Assembly: GCA_022497155.1 (NCBI GenBank) | Contig: MU385716.1 | Coordinates: 1,054,001 to 1,118,000, forward strand | Source of the DNA: Whalleya microplaca | Lineage: Eukaryota; Ascomycota; Sordariomycetes; Xylariales; Xylariaceae | Direction: 5' to 3' | Length of the DNA stretch: 64,000 nt | Part shown: in pieces, positions 44,101-56,600 of the stretch | How the letters are laid out: every line of letters starts with the position of its first letter | Numbering within the stretch: position 1 is the first letter of the stretch | The notes under the pieces: model-generated | The model's input: the letters and a program-made list of their open reading frames with translations, nothing else | What the model was told of the DNA's origin: nothing | Database searches by the model: none | Program-made: the position numbers and the translations under genes

Positions 44101-46924
44101 CTCCCTAAATGATACTCAATCTACGCAGTCTAGCGTTCGATCGCCTCGCGATGATATAAGCGACAGTGGTGCCTCCCCCGACCTGCCGTCCCTTCATCCT
44201 ACCAACAGCCAGAGCAGTGACGTCCATAGGAACACGCCGCCTCAGTCAAGCATGATGCCTCCCCCATTAGCTCTCTTTGACCCTGAAGACACCAACCGCA
44301 GGTTTGTTGGTACACCTGATTATCTTGCTCCCGAGACCATCAAGGGTGCTAGGCAAGATCAGACCAGTGATTGGTGGTCAGTCGGTTGTATTCTGTTCGA
44401 ATTTCTCTATGGCTTCCCTCCTTTCCATGCCACCGAGGCCGAGCATGTTTTCGAGAATATTCTAGCTCGAAAAATAATGTGGCCTGAGGAACCAGACTAT
44501 ATCTCGCCTGAGGCGAAGGATTTGATTAATAAACTGCTCTGCATAGATCCCCAGCAGAGACTGGGTGCGAACCGCGAGGATAAGTATGCCTCTGGTGGAG
44601 AAGAAATCAGAAACCATTCTTGGTTTGCAGGTATGAACTGGGACACCCTCCTCCAGGATGAAGCCCAGTTTGTCCCTCAACCCGAGAATCCCGAAGACAC
44701 AGAGTATTTTGATGCTCGTGGTGCCACCCTACAGTCCTTCACTGAGGAGATGGAAGACCAGATGTCACCGCCAACAGTCTCAACCCCAGATTATCCCGAT
44801 CGCCCGCACGACGCCCTATCTCGTGTGCGATCGCAAGCACAAGTCAATCAAATAAAACGAGGCTTGATGCCATTACATATACCTCCACACATCCGGGATC
44901 TCAAGAGTCGACGACTTAGTGAGCCAGTAGCCTCGGACGATTTCGGGACTTTCGCTTTCAAGAATCTTACAGTCCTCGAGAAGGCCAACAAAGATGTGAT
45001 CCAGCAGTTAAAAGCCCAGGCTATGGCAGCACAGAATAGAGCCGGAACAAGCCCCGGTGGGATGAACAGTGCCACTTCCCCAAATCCTATGCTCGAAGGA
45101 AGCCCGGTTATGTCTATGCCCGTGCAACGTAGCTTATCAAATGCTAAGGCGTCGGCATCGCAGCGCCCTGCATCGCCTTCCGCAGTTAGTCATGCCAATT
45201 CATCTCCTAGTCGTGGTTCTCAGCCATCTTCGCCGCTCCTGGTATCATTCCATGCTGGCCAAGGGCCTGAGGGCCGCCGAAAGGCTTCAAGCAACTCGTC
45301 TAGCCTTTCACAGCAAACAGGATCTGGCTCTTTGCAGCCTGGTAGCTTTTTGGACGTATCGAAAGGCCCTCCCAATCTTCAAAAGGCGGCGAGCACTGCT
45401 GCAGCATCCCCTGCGAAGGGCAAAGGAGCACCGCCTCCGTTGCCGCTTTCGCCGCAAAAGTCAGTAGGGACCCCAAGGCAGGCGAGTGGATCGTCAACGC
45501 GGTCACGATCTTTGACGGTGGGATCTCAAGAAGGTAGCCCCGTTGCATCTGACCTTCTCGTACACCATCGCAATCGCCGAAGCCAAGTCTTTGATATGTC
45601 ACCGTCATCATCTGACAACGAGGGTGGAGGCCCGAATGCTCTCCTTAAGGTCCAGCGGCGGCGTCAGTCATCTCGCCGAATGTCAGCTATCATGCTTGAT
45701 AGCCCGTCATTCCGTTCTCTAGATGTGCTTATTTGCGAAGACCACCCTGTTTCACGAATGGTCATGGAGAAACTCCTCGAAAAGCTTCGATGTCGCACGA
45801 TTTCTGCGTCAACAGGCTCTGACGCAGTCCGGTACGCCTTGAGTGAGATCAAGTTTGATATTATCTTCACTGAATTCAAGCTACCTAAAATAAGTGGATC
45901 AGATGTTGCACGTATGGTCCGCGAAGTCAAGAATGTTAATGCTCACACTCCAATTGTCGCAATAACAGCCTATTTGAAGGAATTGCAGGCCCCTCATTAC
46001 TTTGACTCGTTGATCGAGAAACCCATCAGCTCGTCGAAGCTCATCGAGGTCCTTTCTAACCTTTGTCAATGGAAACCACCTTCCCCTGGTCAAGTCCATT
46101 CGACATCAATTCCAACTTCTATCCCAGCCAGTATGCGGCCAAGCAGCATACGCTTAGAGGACAGCCCTACTTCAGGGTCCTCTGGGTTTGCTCATCCAGG
46201 AAGCAGCAGCTTCAGAGGTTCAAGCAGAGGTGATTCTATCAGTTCCAGCTTTGGCGATTCCGAATCGGCGACGACTGAGGAGATTCCTCTGGTTGCTAGT
46301 CGTAAAGCTACAGGCGAATGGGGAGACGACTCCGGACTTGGAATCAGTCACGATGATACTGTCTTGAACTCTGGGGGGACTTCAATGCCTGTACCACTCA
46401 TTACCCAGCAATCAGCTCCGGCGCAGATGGAACAGTCCAGACTTCCCGTCCCCCAGCGATCTTTAGATAAGCTGCGCTCAAGGCGTGAACATCTTGAGAA
46501 GCGTAGGCTTGAAGGTAGCGACTCTGCAGACGACGAAGACGATGAGCTAGGCACACCTCGCGACCGGGGTCTACGTAGCAAACCACCACCACCTAGCTCG
46601 AAGTTAGGTATAGAGATGATGAGAGCAAACAGCCATGATAGTGTTGCCCTCGGTTCCGATTCCACTCCAGAACCTGTGACGCAGGTAGTTACACCAGCGA
46701 AAGAATCTGATATTTCACCACTTTCGGGTGCGATGTCTCCATTGAAGTCCTCGCTGCAGACACCACCAGAATTGTCGCCAGCCCTCGAGTCGGAAGCTGC
46801 TGGAGAGAATCCTGACACAACACCACGGCCAGCAACAGCTGCGCCAGAGACAGGGAGTCAAGAGCCGACTCCACGGCCAAGTATGAAATATTCCGAAACG
46901 GTGCTTCGGATGAACCAAATCTGA
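41167..46924 (+). CDS. RIM15: Rim15-like AGC kinase with PAS and receiver domains
   Basis: Two exons, 41167-41652 and 41702-46924 (intron 49 nt), give 1902 residues. Order: a PAS-like domain at about 45-130 (TLNVIVDLNLDGSIRWVS and onward); a C2HC zinc motif (Cys221, Cys224, His236, Cys240); a Glu-rich run; a Ser/Pro-rich region; a kinase domain at about 713-1140 with glycine loop ISKGAFGSVY, FAIKVLKK, HRDLKPDN and DFGLSRMG. An insert of about 175 residues separates DFG from VGTPDYLAPE. After a long disordered stretch comes a response-regulator-like domain (about 1500-1612) with ICEDHPVSR, the Thr of VAITAY and IEKPIS. Its phospho-acceptor position is Glu1553 (FTEFKLP) instead of Asp. Rim15 integrates TOR, PKA and phosphate signals and drives quiescence and stress programmes through endosulfines. 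Confidence 0.95.
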
Positions 46925-48741
46925 TATGAACATATGCGCTCGAATCATGGGTAGGCGAGCTTCACGGGCGTAGTTGCCACACAACAATCACTTATAAGTC
47001 ATCTGCAGCAAGGCGTTTACCGGGTGCTGGAATGCATTTTATTTCATATCATTTCCTTTGTAACGTCCCAAAGGTACCAAACAGCAACGGAGTTCAGGGT
47101 TGACCCATGGAAATGGACTTCAAGGTGGTTGGACGTTCATCGCAGGCAGAAATAGGGTGGATTATTTGCTGCATTTACAAACACCCTTAGGTTTTCTCAC
47201 GTCTTTGCATGGCTTCATACCAATAGCAATATCTCTGGGAAAGGGGTCGGCTTCCTGCTGTATCCTGCGTTATGCGACCATTGGGCCTCAATTCCATTCC
47301 TTTCTTATCTCAGATGGTAAACAGCGTATTCATGTACGAGTATGTAGTGAGGGTCATCAGAAAATATGCTCACCGAGATGGCCAATTTACGGGTGGCCAG
47401 ATGAATTTTCGTCCCGATCTTTTTTTTTCAACGTGGCTAGTCCTGCGATTTACCACCCTGTCCTAGGTAATGTCTGTTACCACGGATGGACAATTCGTTT
47501 CATTGGAGAACAAAATAAAAAAGCTGGATGAATATAAAACATTACAGATTGGATATTTTCCTCGCCGTAATCCCGCAAGTGTATGAAGTTCTCAATTCGC
47601 TCGTAGATCGATATGTCGAATCCGTTAGCACAGTGTTGAGGACTTGAGTGGAGTTGTTGAGTTGAGGTTCATATAGGCGAATAGGAGGGCATGGGAGCCT
47701 ATCGGGATTGCTGGATCCTTTGTGTTCTATGACGAAGAGTATTTATGTCTTCCACCCAGTTTAAGAATGGAAGGGTTGCAGTCGATTTGGTAAATCGTCA
47801 GTCTCTACACTCATGTATTCTAGCTACCGATATGAGTGTAATTCAGCTCCTCTGGCAGTTAAATGTTATATATCATGAATGACTCTTGCTTGTTTATGTC
47901 GGTAGCTTTTTGTACTATACGAAATGGGACAGTATTCAGGTAACTGAGATATGTCGGTACATCATCGCTGCTTTCCTATAAAATGTCTTATATCGAATGC
48001 AAAGCTGAGTTCTAGTGGCTATCACGGGATGTTAAAAGGTACTCAGATGTAAATTGCTTTTTTATAGTGTACTACTATACATCTGTCTATAAACTCTAGC
48101 TGGTAGACGGTCACTACTTACCTGCATTGGTCGCATCCGTTAGTTATGTTGGTGCTTGGGTATTGAGTGAGACGATTTGCATTCCTGAGTCTCTTCGTTT
48201 GCTTTCTTAGTCTGAATGGGGCTGTCCTAGGTATCTAGGCACTTTCGGTACTTGTTTATGTAAAGTTAACATGCCTTCCCAAGGATTCTACTCAGTGTAC
48301 ACAAGCACTATCCGTGGGCGTCATCGATATCATTGGAGGATCATGTTTGCGTACTAGGCCGCTGTATCTTCGAACGATCGAGGTTGTTTCCACCCTATGA
48401 TGGGCATAATCGAACTTACGGAGCATCCTAGGTTGCTAACCAATAACTTTCTACGAGAGACTGTATTTCTCCCAAGTTGTAGTATGTGAGACTTGGAACA
48501 AGTTCAAAAGTAGTACGTATCATTTTCTATTCTCGTCTCTGTATCCATGTATAGGATATCGTTCAGCATTACATGAGTCATTATGCCGTTCAAAAGGCCC
48601 CATTCTTCATCTCATCATGCCAAATAAACACATTTGCTATAAAAAAAATTTGGTGTAGTCTGTCGATGCCAAGTCTAAATGCTGTACTGGCATCTAGCTG
48701 AACACGGCTGCCTTGCACATGAGACGGCGATGACTCTAGAT
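46925..48741. other. convergent intergenic region
   Basis: About 1.8 kb between the 3' ends of the Rim15-like and HET genes. The open frame 47100-47531 lies in the expected 3' UTR of the kinase gene and has no recognisable content. Nothing else is seen. Confidence 0.6.
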
Positions 48742-50694
48742 CTAAGCCTGTAGAAGAGCCGTCGGCCAGGGGAACAAAACGGGCCGCTGTGGCAATCCCT
48801 CGAAGAAGCAGAGCCCATTGAGCCAGCGTTTGATAGTCAGTTTCGGCAGGGAACGACTCTCAGGCTCGGGCCATTCAACCGCAACCTCTAGCGACACATG
48901 CTTCTGGATATTTCCCAGTATATTTCTCGGTGGCCGCGAAGAGGTGAAGACATAGCTGACCAGGCTCTCGTCCTTCCAGTCGTCGGCACTATCGCCAACA
49001 AATACGGCTCGATGAGAACTCTGTTCTGTCCCATATTTGGGATGTACAACACATCCCAGACGAAGTGCCTTTCCGTCTAGCAGAGCTTGCTCGACCTCGC
49101 TGGCCATCCAGTGGCGCCAATCCCAGGGACGACGGCGCCCCTTGCTGGTGGTCGGGGGCGATCCATGCACCCAGGTCATAATCTCTATTGCGAGCTCTGT
49201 ATAGGAGGGCCCGCCTCTATTGTATTGAAGCTTAGTGGCGAGGGTCTCGAGTGGCGTCAACGTGTTATATTTTTGCCGTTTCATTGGTTTGTCCCGTATG
49301 ACATGACATAGTTTCCAGAGATGGCCTCTAGTTTGTATCCCCTTCGGAGTTAGTTGCGGCTCAACGAAGCGGCAACTCTTGATGAAGGTGAGTTCCTCGT
49401 CAATGGGGGACCGGAAGCTACTAAGAGATTGTTTGGAGAGATACGTCAAAATGGTGTCGTTAAGTGTGCCGCGGTTATGTTTTTTGGGGTCGTTTTCCAG
49501 TATCTCGCCGTTAAGGAGGTAAAGGGCTAGCATCGATATACTAAGGCTGCTACCACTGCTGTTTAGAGATGTTGTATCGAGACGGGTAGTATATTCGCAG
49601 CAGTTCGCAGCTATGGCGAGACGATCAGATTCGGACGTGATACCACGACTACCGATATCTGCAAAAATGGTTGGTGTCATGGAACGTGATATAGAATGGA
49701 GGCCTGGTGAATATTCTTCTTTTAGAAGAACATTATATTGTGCGGCGGCGTTCAAGATTTTGTCACAGATGTCTTTATGCTCTGACCTCTTGTGGTAGGA
49801 GAGGCAGAACTCCGTAGCCTGTTTCTTGAAGTCCATAGATTTTATACAGATCTCGCCTTCGACGCCGCCGAATAGGGGGCGATCTGAAAAGTCTCTCGCA
49901 GCTCGCTTACGTCTTTCTAAGGTTCGGCAATGTGGAATCAGTAAAGTCATGCGGGTAGAAGCTCTATAATCTTCCTGGAACGTCCAGGCCCTCGTCCACC
50001 ACAGGTTGGACGTGATATCATTTAGAAGGGTCAAGGCGGGCTTTTCGTCTTCGGTCGTGACACTCCCACAAAGAATATTGATGAGGAGATCCAGCTCTTC
50101 CACCGTCTCGATCGCCCGTGTGAGGAGGGCAACAGGTCTCTTGCTCAGACTATACACGAGGTGCATACTTTGGATGGCTGCCTCTTGCTCAGCCTCATCT
50201 GCCTGGTCGACGCACTCGCGGTCGATCCATATGTTCTCGCAACCCACATGACAGGCGTAATTGAGTACCCGCTCCCAGACTCCGTCTCTGACATCGCTGG
50301 GTAACGCCGGTTCGCCAGTCTTGCGTGACTCAATGCGGTAACTCCCTACTTCCTCCTCGGTCTCCCCCTCTTCCTCAGACGGCTGCCAGGTGTACGAGAC
50401 GGCGACGTAGTCTCTTCCATTCTCCGCATCCGACACCGGGTCAAGGTACCGCCGTCTGAGCACTTCTGGGGAAGCCGAGGCTACGCTGCCATTGGCCACC
50501 CGCCGACGTTTGCCACTTGGCTCTTCAAGGTCGGCAGCCAGGTAGAGACATTCGAGTGACCTGAGCCAATTGTCTCTGGTGACAGCGTGTCTCTGGATCT
50601 CCAGGACGGAGTTGACGAGGGACGACTTGCTTTGATCTCGGACTTGACCGAGAGGCAGTGCGGTGTCTTGGACGACAGCATAGTTCTTGGACAT
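48742..50694 (-). CDS. HET (heterokaryon incompatibility) domain protein
   Basis: An intronless frame of 650 residues. The three HET blocks are visible: YVAVSYTWQP (about 96-105), ENIWIDRECVDQADEAEQ (about 153-170, with AIQSMHLVYSLSKRPVALL after it) and LWWTRAWTFQEDYRAS (about 228-243). In the usual domain block two reads WIDAICIDQ; here Arg and Glu replace the middle residues. The C-terminal 400 residues contain no recognised partner domain (no NACHT, WD40 or ankyrin repeats). HET proteins trigger cell death when incompatible hyphae fuse, and fungal genomes carry many. This one sits at the border of a 7 kb gene-poor stretch, a common setting for variable HET genes. The specific recognition role is unknown. 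Confidence 0.92.
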   Translation of the reverse strand: MSKNYAVVQDTALPLGQVRDQSKSSLVNSVLEIQRHAVTRDNWLRSLECLYLAADLEEPSGKRRRVANGSVASASPEVLRRRYLDPVSDAENGRDYVAVSYTWQPSEEEGETEEEVGSYRIESRKTGEPALPSDVRDGVWERVLNYACHVGCENIWIDRECVDQADEAEQEAAIQSMHLVYSLSKRPVALLTRAIETVEELDLLINILCGSVTTEDEKPALTLLNDITSNLWWTRAWTFQEDYRASTRMTLLIPHCRTLERRKRAARDFSDRPLFGGVEGEICIKSMDFKKQATEFCLSYHKRSEHKDICDKILNAAAQYNVLLKEEYSPGLHSISRSMTPTIFADIGSRGITSESDRLAIAANCCEYTTRLDTTSLNSSGSSLSISMLALYLLNGEILENDPKKHNRGTLNDTILTYLSKQSLSSFRSPIDEELTFIKSCRFVEPQLTPKGIQTRGHLWKLCHVIRDKPMKRQKYNTLTPLETLATKLQYNRGGPSYTELAIEIMTWVHGSPPTTSKGRRRPWDWRHWMASEVEQALLDGKALRLGCVVHPKYGTEQSSHRAVFVGDSADDWKDESLVSYVFTSSRPPRNILGNIQKHVSLEVAVEWPEPESRSLPKLTIKRWLNGLCFFEGLPQRPVLFPWPTALLQA

Positions 50695-53600
50695 GCTCAG
50701 TGACGTCTAGCCACCCAATTCCAAGAGTCAATGGTGTTGGAGGCGATATACATAACACGACAGGTAACATAAATTGTGACGTAGAGTTTGACCGTTCAGA
50801 GAAAGGGCCTTGATCGCCATGGCCAGAGATTCGACACTAGAGACGGTAAGGAGCTTGGCAGGTGTCCAGTCTGCCAGTTTGCTATTTCTGGCTGGCCTCG
50901 CTATTGCAGCTGGTGTCAGCTGAGAAGGGCGCATCCCGCCGGCATCCACCCTGTTCCGTCTTGGAAGAAGGATCGGTATAAGTCAAAGCGTAGCATTCCC
51001 TTTTAATAAGACTTGTTCGACTAGTTATGTATCACCAACAACACCACGAAGACGGCTCATCAAATTGCGGAAAAGACTAAGAACGCAGGCTCGTGGACCG
51101 CCGTCCCGATTCCTTGGCACAACACGTTTTCCCTCTTTTCGTTCTCCCTCAACGCCTGAACGCCTTACAGGCCTTACAGGGCGAATGATAGGCGGCCTGA
51201 AGCTCTCCTACGCCCCTGTCCGCCCAGTCGATGAGTTCTCCATCTTAATCGGCCCGGCCATACAAACCCCTCAGGAACCCCTAGCCTGGTCTGTTCTGCA
51301 AGGGCAGGTTGCTCGCGACTTGCTAGTGTGCAGTGTGCAGTGTGCAGTACGTACGCTTATGTGCGTTCCACCCACTGCGAAGGAGTCTAGCTGTCGCTTC
51401 CGCATATGGTGTCACAGAGCCGAAGACACTGATAGTTCTAGAAGGTCTGCACGACGCTGGCAGGCTGGCCGAGCCCTTGGGTCGTATCACCACATCGTAT
51501 TCTTCTTAACAATCTTCTAAGTAAAGTCATCTCGTGCCCTTGAGTGTGAGTATCGCGTACTTGCAGCAAAGCGAAGCGCGATTTTGCGCTCAGGGAACTT
51601 AAGCGATCCTTCGGAAGTCCGCTTCCATACGCGGGAGATTGTCTTATGCCCGTCTCTCATGCTGGTAGTATATTTGTTTGTAGTATTCGTTTCAAGCGTT
51701 TCCTCAGCCTTAAGAATGCTTCCTTGCTGGTAATATAGGGTCAACTTGAATCATGACAGGTATGGGTCCGTACTATGAATAATCTTGCGGGTTGAAAGCT
51801 TGCTAGGTTAAGGGTCTCATCTTTATCAACGTTGCAAGTGCCGTGGAGACTCGGGAGACATCCGAGACAAGCGATGTGTGTCCAGAATCCTGCGGCCTTG
51901 ATAATCCGTCTAGCGGTATTGTACGGAGTAGGAATTTTCCTCGCCAGGCAGTTCCACATACGGCAAGTTGAGATGTTGAGGCATGATTCTTACAAGATCC
52001 TGGCCATTTGTCAGTTCCTTGGCAGGTCATTTGTAACTGTTAAGATTGAATAGGTACTTACATGGCATATGTATATCTGTCTCGTAGTTTATGGGATGAC
52101 ATTAACCTTAAACCGCAAGCGTGGTTTGATTAGCTCATAGAGTTGCATATAACGGGCCCGGAATCGTTTGATCTTTCACGGCGATAGTTCGTCCCATATG
52201 ATCGACTCGTGGAATTAGAACAATGACGAAATTCTAGAGGGATCAACATATATACGTACGACTGGACAACTCTCAACCGGGTTCGAGTGTTAGATCTACA
52301 GTGCAGAGGCATCATTTGTATCTGAAATGGTAGGCCAAGCGAACGAACGCAGAGATTATCGAACCGGTCCGTAATACCAGGAGCATCACCATTCATGCTG
52401 GAGATTGCCCAACAGGACGGGTCTCAAAGAATACATACGATATACGAAGGCCTGGGCGAAACAATCATGCCTAAGCGTATTGTGAGCAGGAACTAAGGAC
52501 GATCTTTCAACCTGCCATGCTAGAGCGACGTACTGTGTAGTGCTAAGCTGAAAGTCTAACAGTTGTGAAAGTTTGAGCCAAGAGCAAATCCACAACTTCG
52601 CTATAGTTATTGCTTAAGATAATAGTAACGCAATATACTTGATTTGTTGTACCGGGAATTGTCTTTCAAGAGGATCTCATGCCAGATAGAACTAGTCTGA
52701 GGCACAGCTGGGGTATGTTGATAATGGCCGAATCTGTCATTGCTATTATGTGGAATTATCTTGTTGACTAACCGGGGGAAGTATTTGGGCAAACGAGTCT
52801 ATCAGCTGGATTATTGATAGACACTTCTGTATACAAAGGCTAATTATGTGATGGACGGTTGTCGCCTATGACTCAGCCAGGTTTGGAATAATCATGTAAT
52901 GGCCATATAAACATGTAGCTATGTTAAAGTAAAACGTAATACGACTCTAGAGTGAAACACAGCCCAAATAGACGGATCATAGTAGTTTTCCACAACACTA
53001 CGATAATCCACCTGTTCCGTTATTTTGGTTGAAGGGTTCAATGAGCTATCCCGAGATGAACCACGATTAGGTCTTGGATGGCTACGCCAAAGTGTCTGTG
53101 CTCGAGGTCGGTTTACCTTGTGCACTTTTAAGCGACCCCAAGAAAGACCAGCTCTCAGTAGATTGATTGATGGCTTCGCGTATATCACCCATTCATTCTT
53201 AAAATATACATGGCAGGCTGCTCCCATCAAAGCATGCAGCAAAGTATCAGCATCGTGGGGGTCGTAGGAAGATGCGAGGAGGGTAGTCTTGCATTCGTAT
53301 TCAATCCCTTTTTAGGAACTGCTGAGAGGGGCTGTCGCGTAACACATCGGCATATGTGCTACAGCGACAAATACGCCTCAACGTCGAGGCGGCGCAGCGA
53401 TAACGTTGATGTTGTATTCAGCTCTACATAGGTAATCGAGAGATGGTGATACCTTTGCATCATGATGGCGCCAACCGTTTAAAATGGCCAAGATCTGAGA
53501 ACAGAATAGGCAAGTCAAGGTCTTCCAGAAGATTTCTCTAGTCTGTTCGGTCCGAAGACACCGGAGTGAGACGGGACCCTAAAAGAGTAAGTGCTCCGTA

Positions 53601-56600
53601 GTCGACCGATTTTTGCTTGATTCCAGCCGTACGGAACTAATGTCCAACTCCATGTTGTTCGGTCGATGACGGGCTGGTAGTTCCGAAGATAGATGGTATC
53701 GATCACGCAATGAGCTTCTTCATGGGGGGATCTGTTATTAGGTATATTCAAAGTAGGCTCTGCTGTTATTGAGACGACCTTAGGTAGGCAAACGTAAAGT
53801 TAATATGCGACATAAGCGATAAAAGTCGTTGGTCATGCAGTCACTGTGTACGACTTCAGCCAACGACCAATCGCATTTTGACCTGCTTCCAAGACTATCC
53901 GAAAGCTACAACATGCAGTCTGCAACATTCGGTAGAGGGCCGGTCCTTGCGGGTGTGGCGCACCACCTTTCGCCACCAACATTTAGCAAGGTCACTTTGA
54001 TCATGTGCTTGGTCTTTGCATAGATTGCTCAAGGCTCTTGGGAGGCCGTATGTGTATCTGACTGAGGCTCTGCTCAAGTCTGCCTACATAGTGATGAGAT
54101 ACATATTGGCAAAGCCGGCGTCAAACTCAGGTCTAAAGAGTTCTCTAGATTGGTGAGAGTCGATAATGGGGCGTGCTACGATATCAATGGCGCACTCTTG
54201 CGTTTTATCACACAGTAGATAGAATTTTCCTATGAGACACCAAGACCTGATGTCACGAACCTGACAATGGTTATAACAAGTCCTAAAATTCGGAGTTAGT
54301 CAAAAGTCTGTTACAAACATACATATTGCGTACGTATATAGACCGGAGAATGGTGGGAATCTTGTGGATACTACTCCGTATAGTATATCTGTGCTCACCA
54401 GAATATACTCCTATCATTGGGTGCGGATGACTCCGTCAGTTGTGATAGTTACTCGTCAAACCCACTAGTGCAGATTCACAATTCTATCCAGCTAAAATCA
54501 CAGTTACGAGCCAGAATCTAGACCACTAACATCTCCCCTCTGCACTCCCACTTATAAACAGCAGTGTGTGCTGGTCTAGGCCGTGGAGGCCAAAGAGGGC
54601 GCTGTCTTTTTTCTTGAGTTGGTGATAGGCGAACGGGAATCAGAATGCAATCTAGCAGATATCTGAGACCTGCATAAGGGCCCGGGCTGCCTGCATGCGG
54701 CCTCGTTGTTTGGATGGCGAAGGAGGTCAAACTGGCCAGTGAGATGATAAAGTTGGCAACTCGCAAGCTGAGAGGCTGCCTCTTCCTTTCGATGGCGCTA
54801 GGTGCCGAGGCGGCGGAACGCTTTCTTATAACTGTATATGTAAGTGGCTTTTCATACCCACAAACCTACTGCGTACATAGTATTGTATGCATGTACATGC
54901 AAGACTTCGTACTGTTCCCCTATTCCAATTTATTAATCACATCTGCATTTTGTCAAATAACAACGATACGTATTCACCGCTGTCTGCATCAGGAGGTCAT
55001 GACTATGTCATGCTGCAGAGCAGACTCTTTTTTCTTACTTTTTCATCTCTCTATTTCTCTATACCAGATTAGGGTATTGTGGCTGATAGACAGCGTCTTT
55101 TCCCAGTAAATTAGCTACCTAATCTGGCAATTTGCACCCGCATTGCGAAATGAGAAAAGCTCGGCAACATCAACGTGGGCAATCTAATCTGTAGTAAGGA
55201 AATTAAGTTTCCAAAATACCACGCAGCGCGTGGGTTTGACAGGGCTGAGACATAGCTAAACACAGACCTACCCACCCTGTTCGATATTCAATCGGATAAC
55301 ACTGAGGCTTACTTAAGGAAGACGTCCAGAATATCTCTCCATTGGTAATCCGGCCCAATCGAAGTCGAAAGCCTCTGTCTCACCTTGAGAAAATTATCTG
55401 CCTCGATGACAAGCCGCGACAAGCTAAGGTGCTTACCAGTCTAGTCTCCTTGCCGCTTTCTCCGCATGAGGAGAGCTTCCTGTAGGTAGCGGGAAGTACG
55501 CTGCATGTCTTGAGGTGAGATTGAGCAGCTAATCATCTACCTGGTCAGTCATCCTTACACCGGATAGTGCAGTAGTACATAGTACACGCTTATGGTGGGA
55601 CAGCTTCTTCAGCTTTGACGGCTTACTTATTAGCAATTCAATTATAGGCACGTACATAGTAGAACGAAGAAGCTGCTAAGTCGGGGTTGTTTTATAAAAT
55701 TCTTTCGCTGTTTTCTTTTCTCTCCTGTGAACTGCATATGCAAGGGGCAGTCCGACTGTGTTGAATATCCGCCAAGTTTGTAATTGTTACTATATTTTAG
55801 GCTGACTCCATGCCCACGTACCTGCAGGAGGACTTTTGGTCAGAAATTGTTGAGGTGCAATCCGCAATTGGGAATGCTGCAGTAGCACGCAGAGATTGAA
55901 CAGTTTCTACATATGGGCAGTCAACTTTAACCTGATGGAATCCCTATATTAGCCATATGTCACTACATACGCGGTATGTCAACCGAATTCTCCGACAGTT
56001 ACCACGTGTTATACCTAAGTCGACACTGACAGGTCTAACCTTATTATATCTGGACCGTCCCGACAAACCCTACGTCTAACAAGAAAGGGTGCGTGCCCTT
56101 GAGATGCATGACTCGGTATTGCGGTTGTGTTAATCTTTCTCACATCGCGATACCGATTAGTCCATAACCCCAAGATAGAAAACATAATTCACACACGACC
56201 AACCATTGAGCCCAATTGAAGCACTTGTACGAGAGCAGTAGGTTCTCCGATTACTAGGACACATGTAGTATGTACCATAGATATCTCGGGTGTCAGGCTT
56301 GCGCAATCCTACTGTGTACGCAGGGCTTACCCCAGCTGTCCAGCATTAAAAAGACTGAAATGCAGGGGCCGAATCGAACCAGTGGGATGGGCTAGATGCC
56401 CGGCCTTCGCCCTCGATGGCCATCTGGATGGGTACATGTCACACCACATCAATGACTGCCGCAACCACACCTACCAGCCTACCTCCCAGTATAGCATCGT
56501 GTAGAGTTGCTAAGAGGCTTAGGCACACCTACTGCTGGTATATACAGGACTGGAACGCCTCCACAAATAACTACACTTTGCCAGAGTCCTATACATAGTA

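Noticed and set aside
47100..47531. Plus-strand frame of 143 codons after the Rim15-like gene
   Set aside because: It lies where the 3' UTR should be and has no recognisable content.
56340..56440. tRNA-like string (minus strand CTGGTTCGATTCGG)
   Set aside because: The T-loop word is present but the five-base T stem does not pair, and no matching acceptor or anticodon stem can be drawn.
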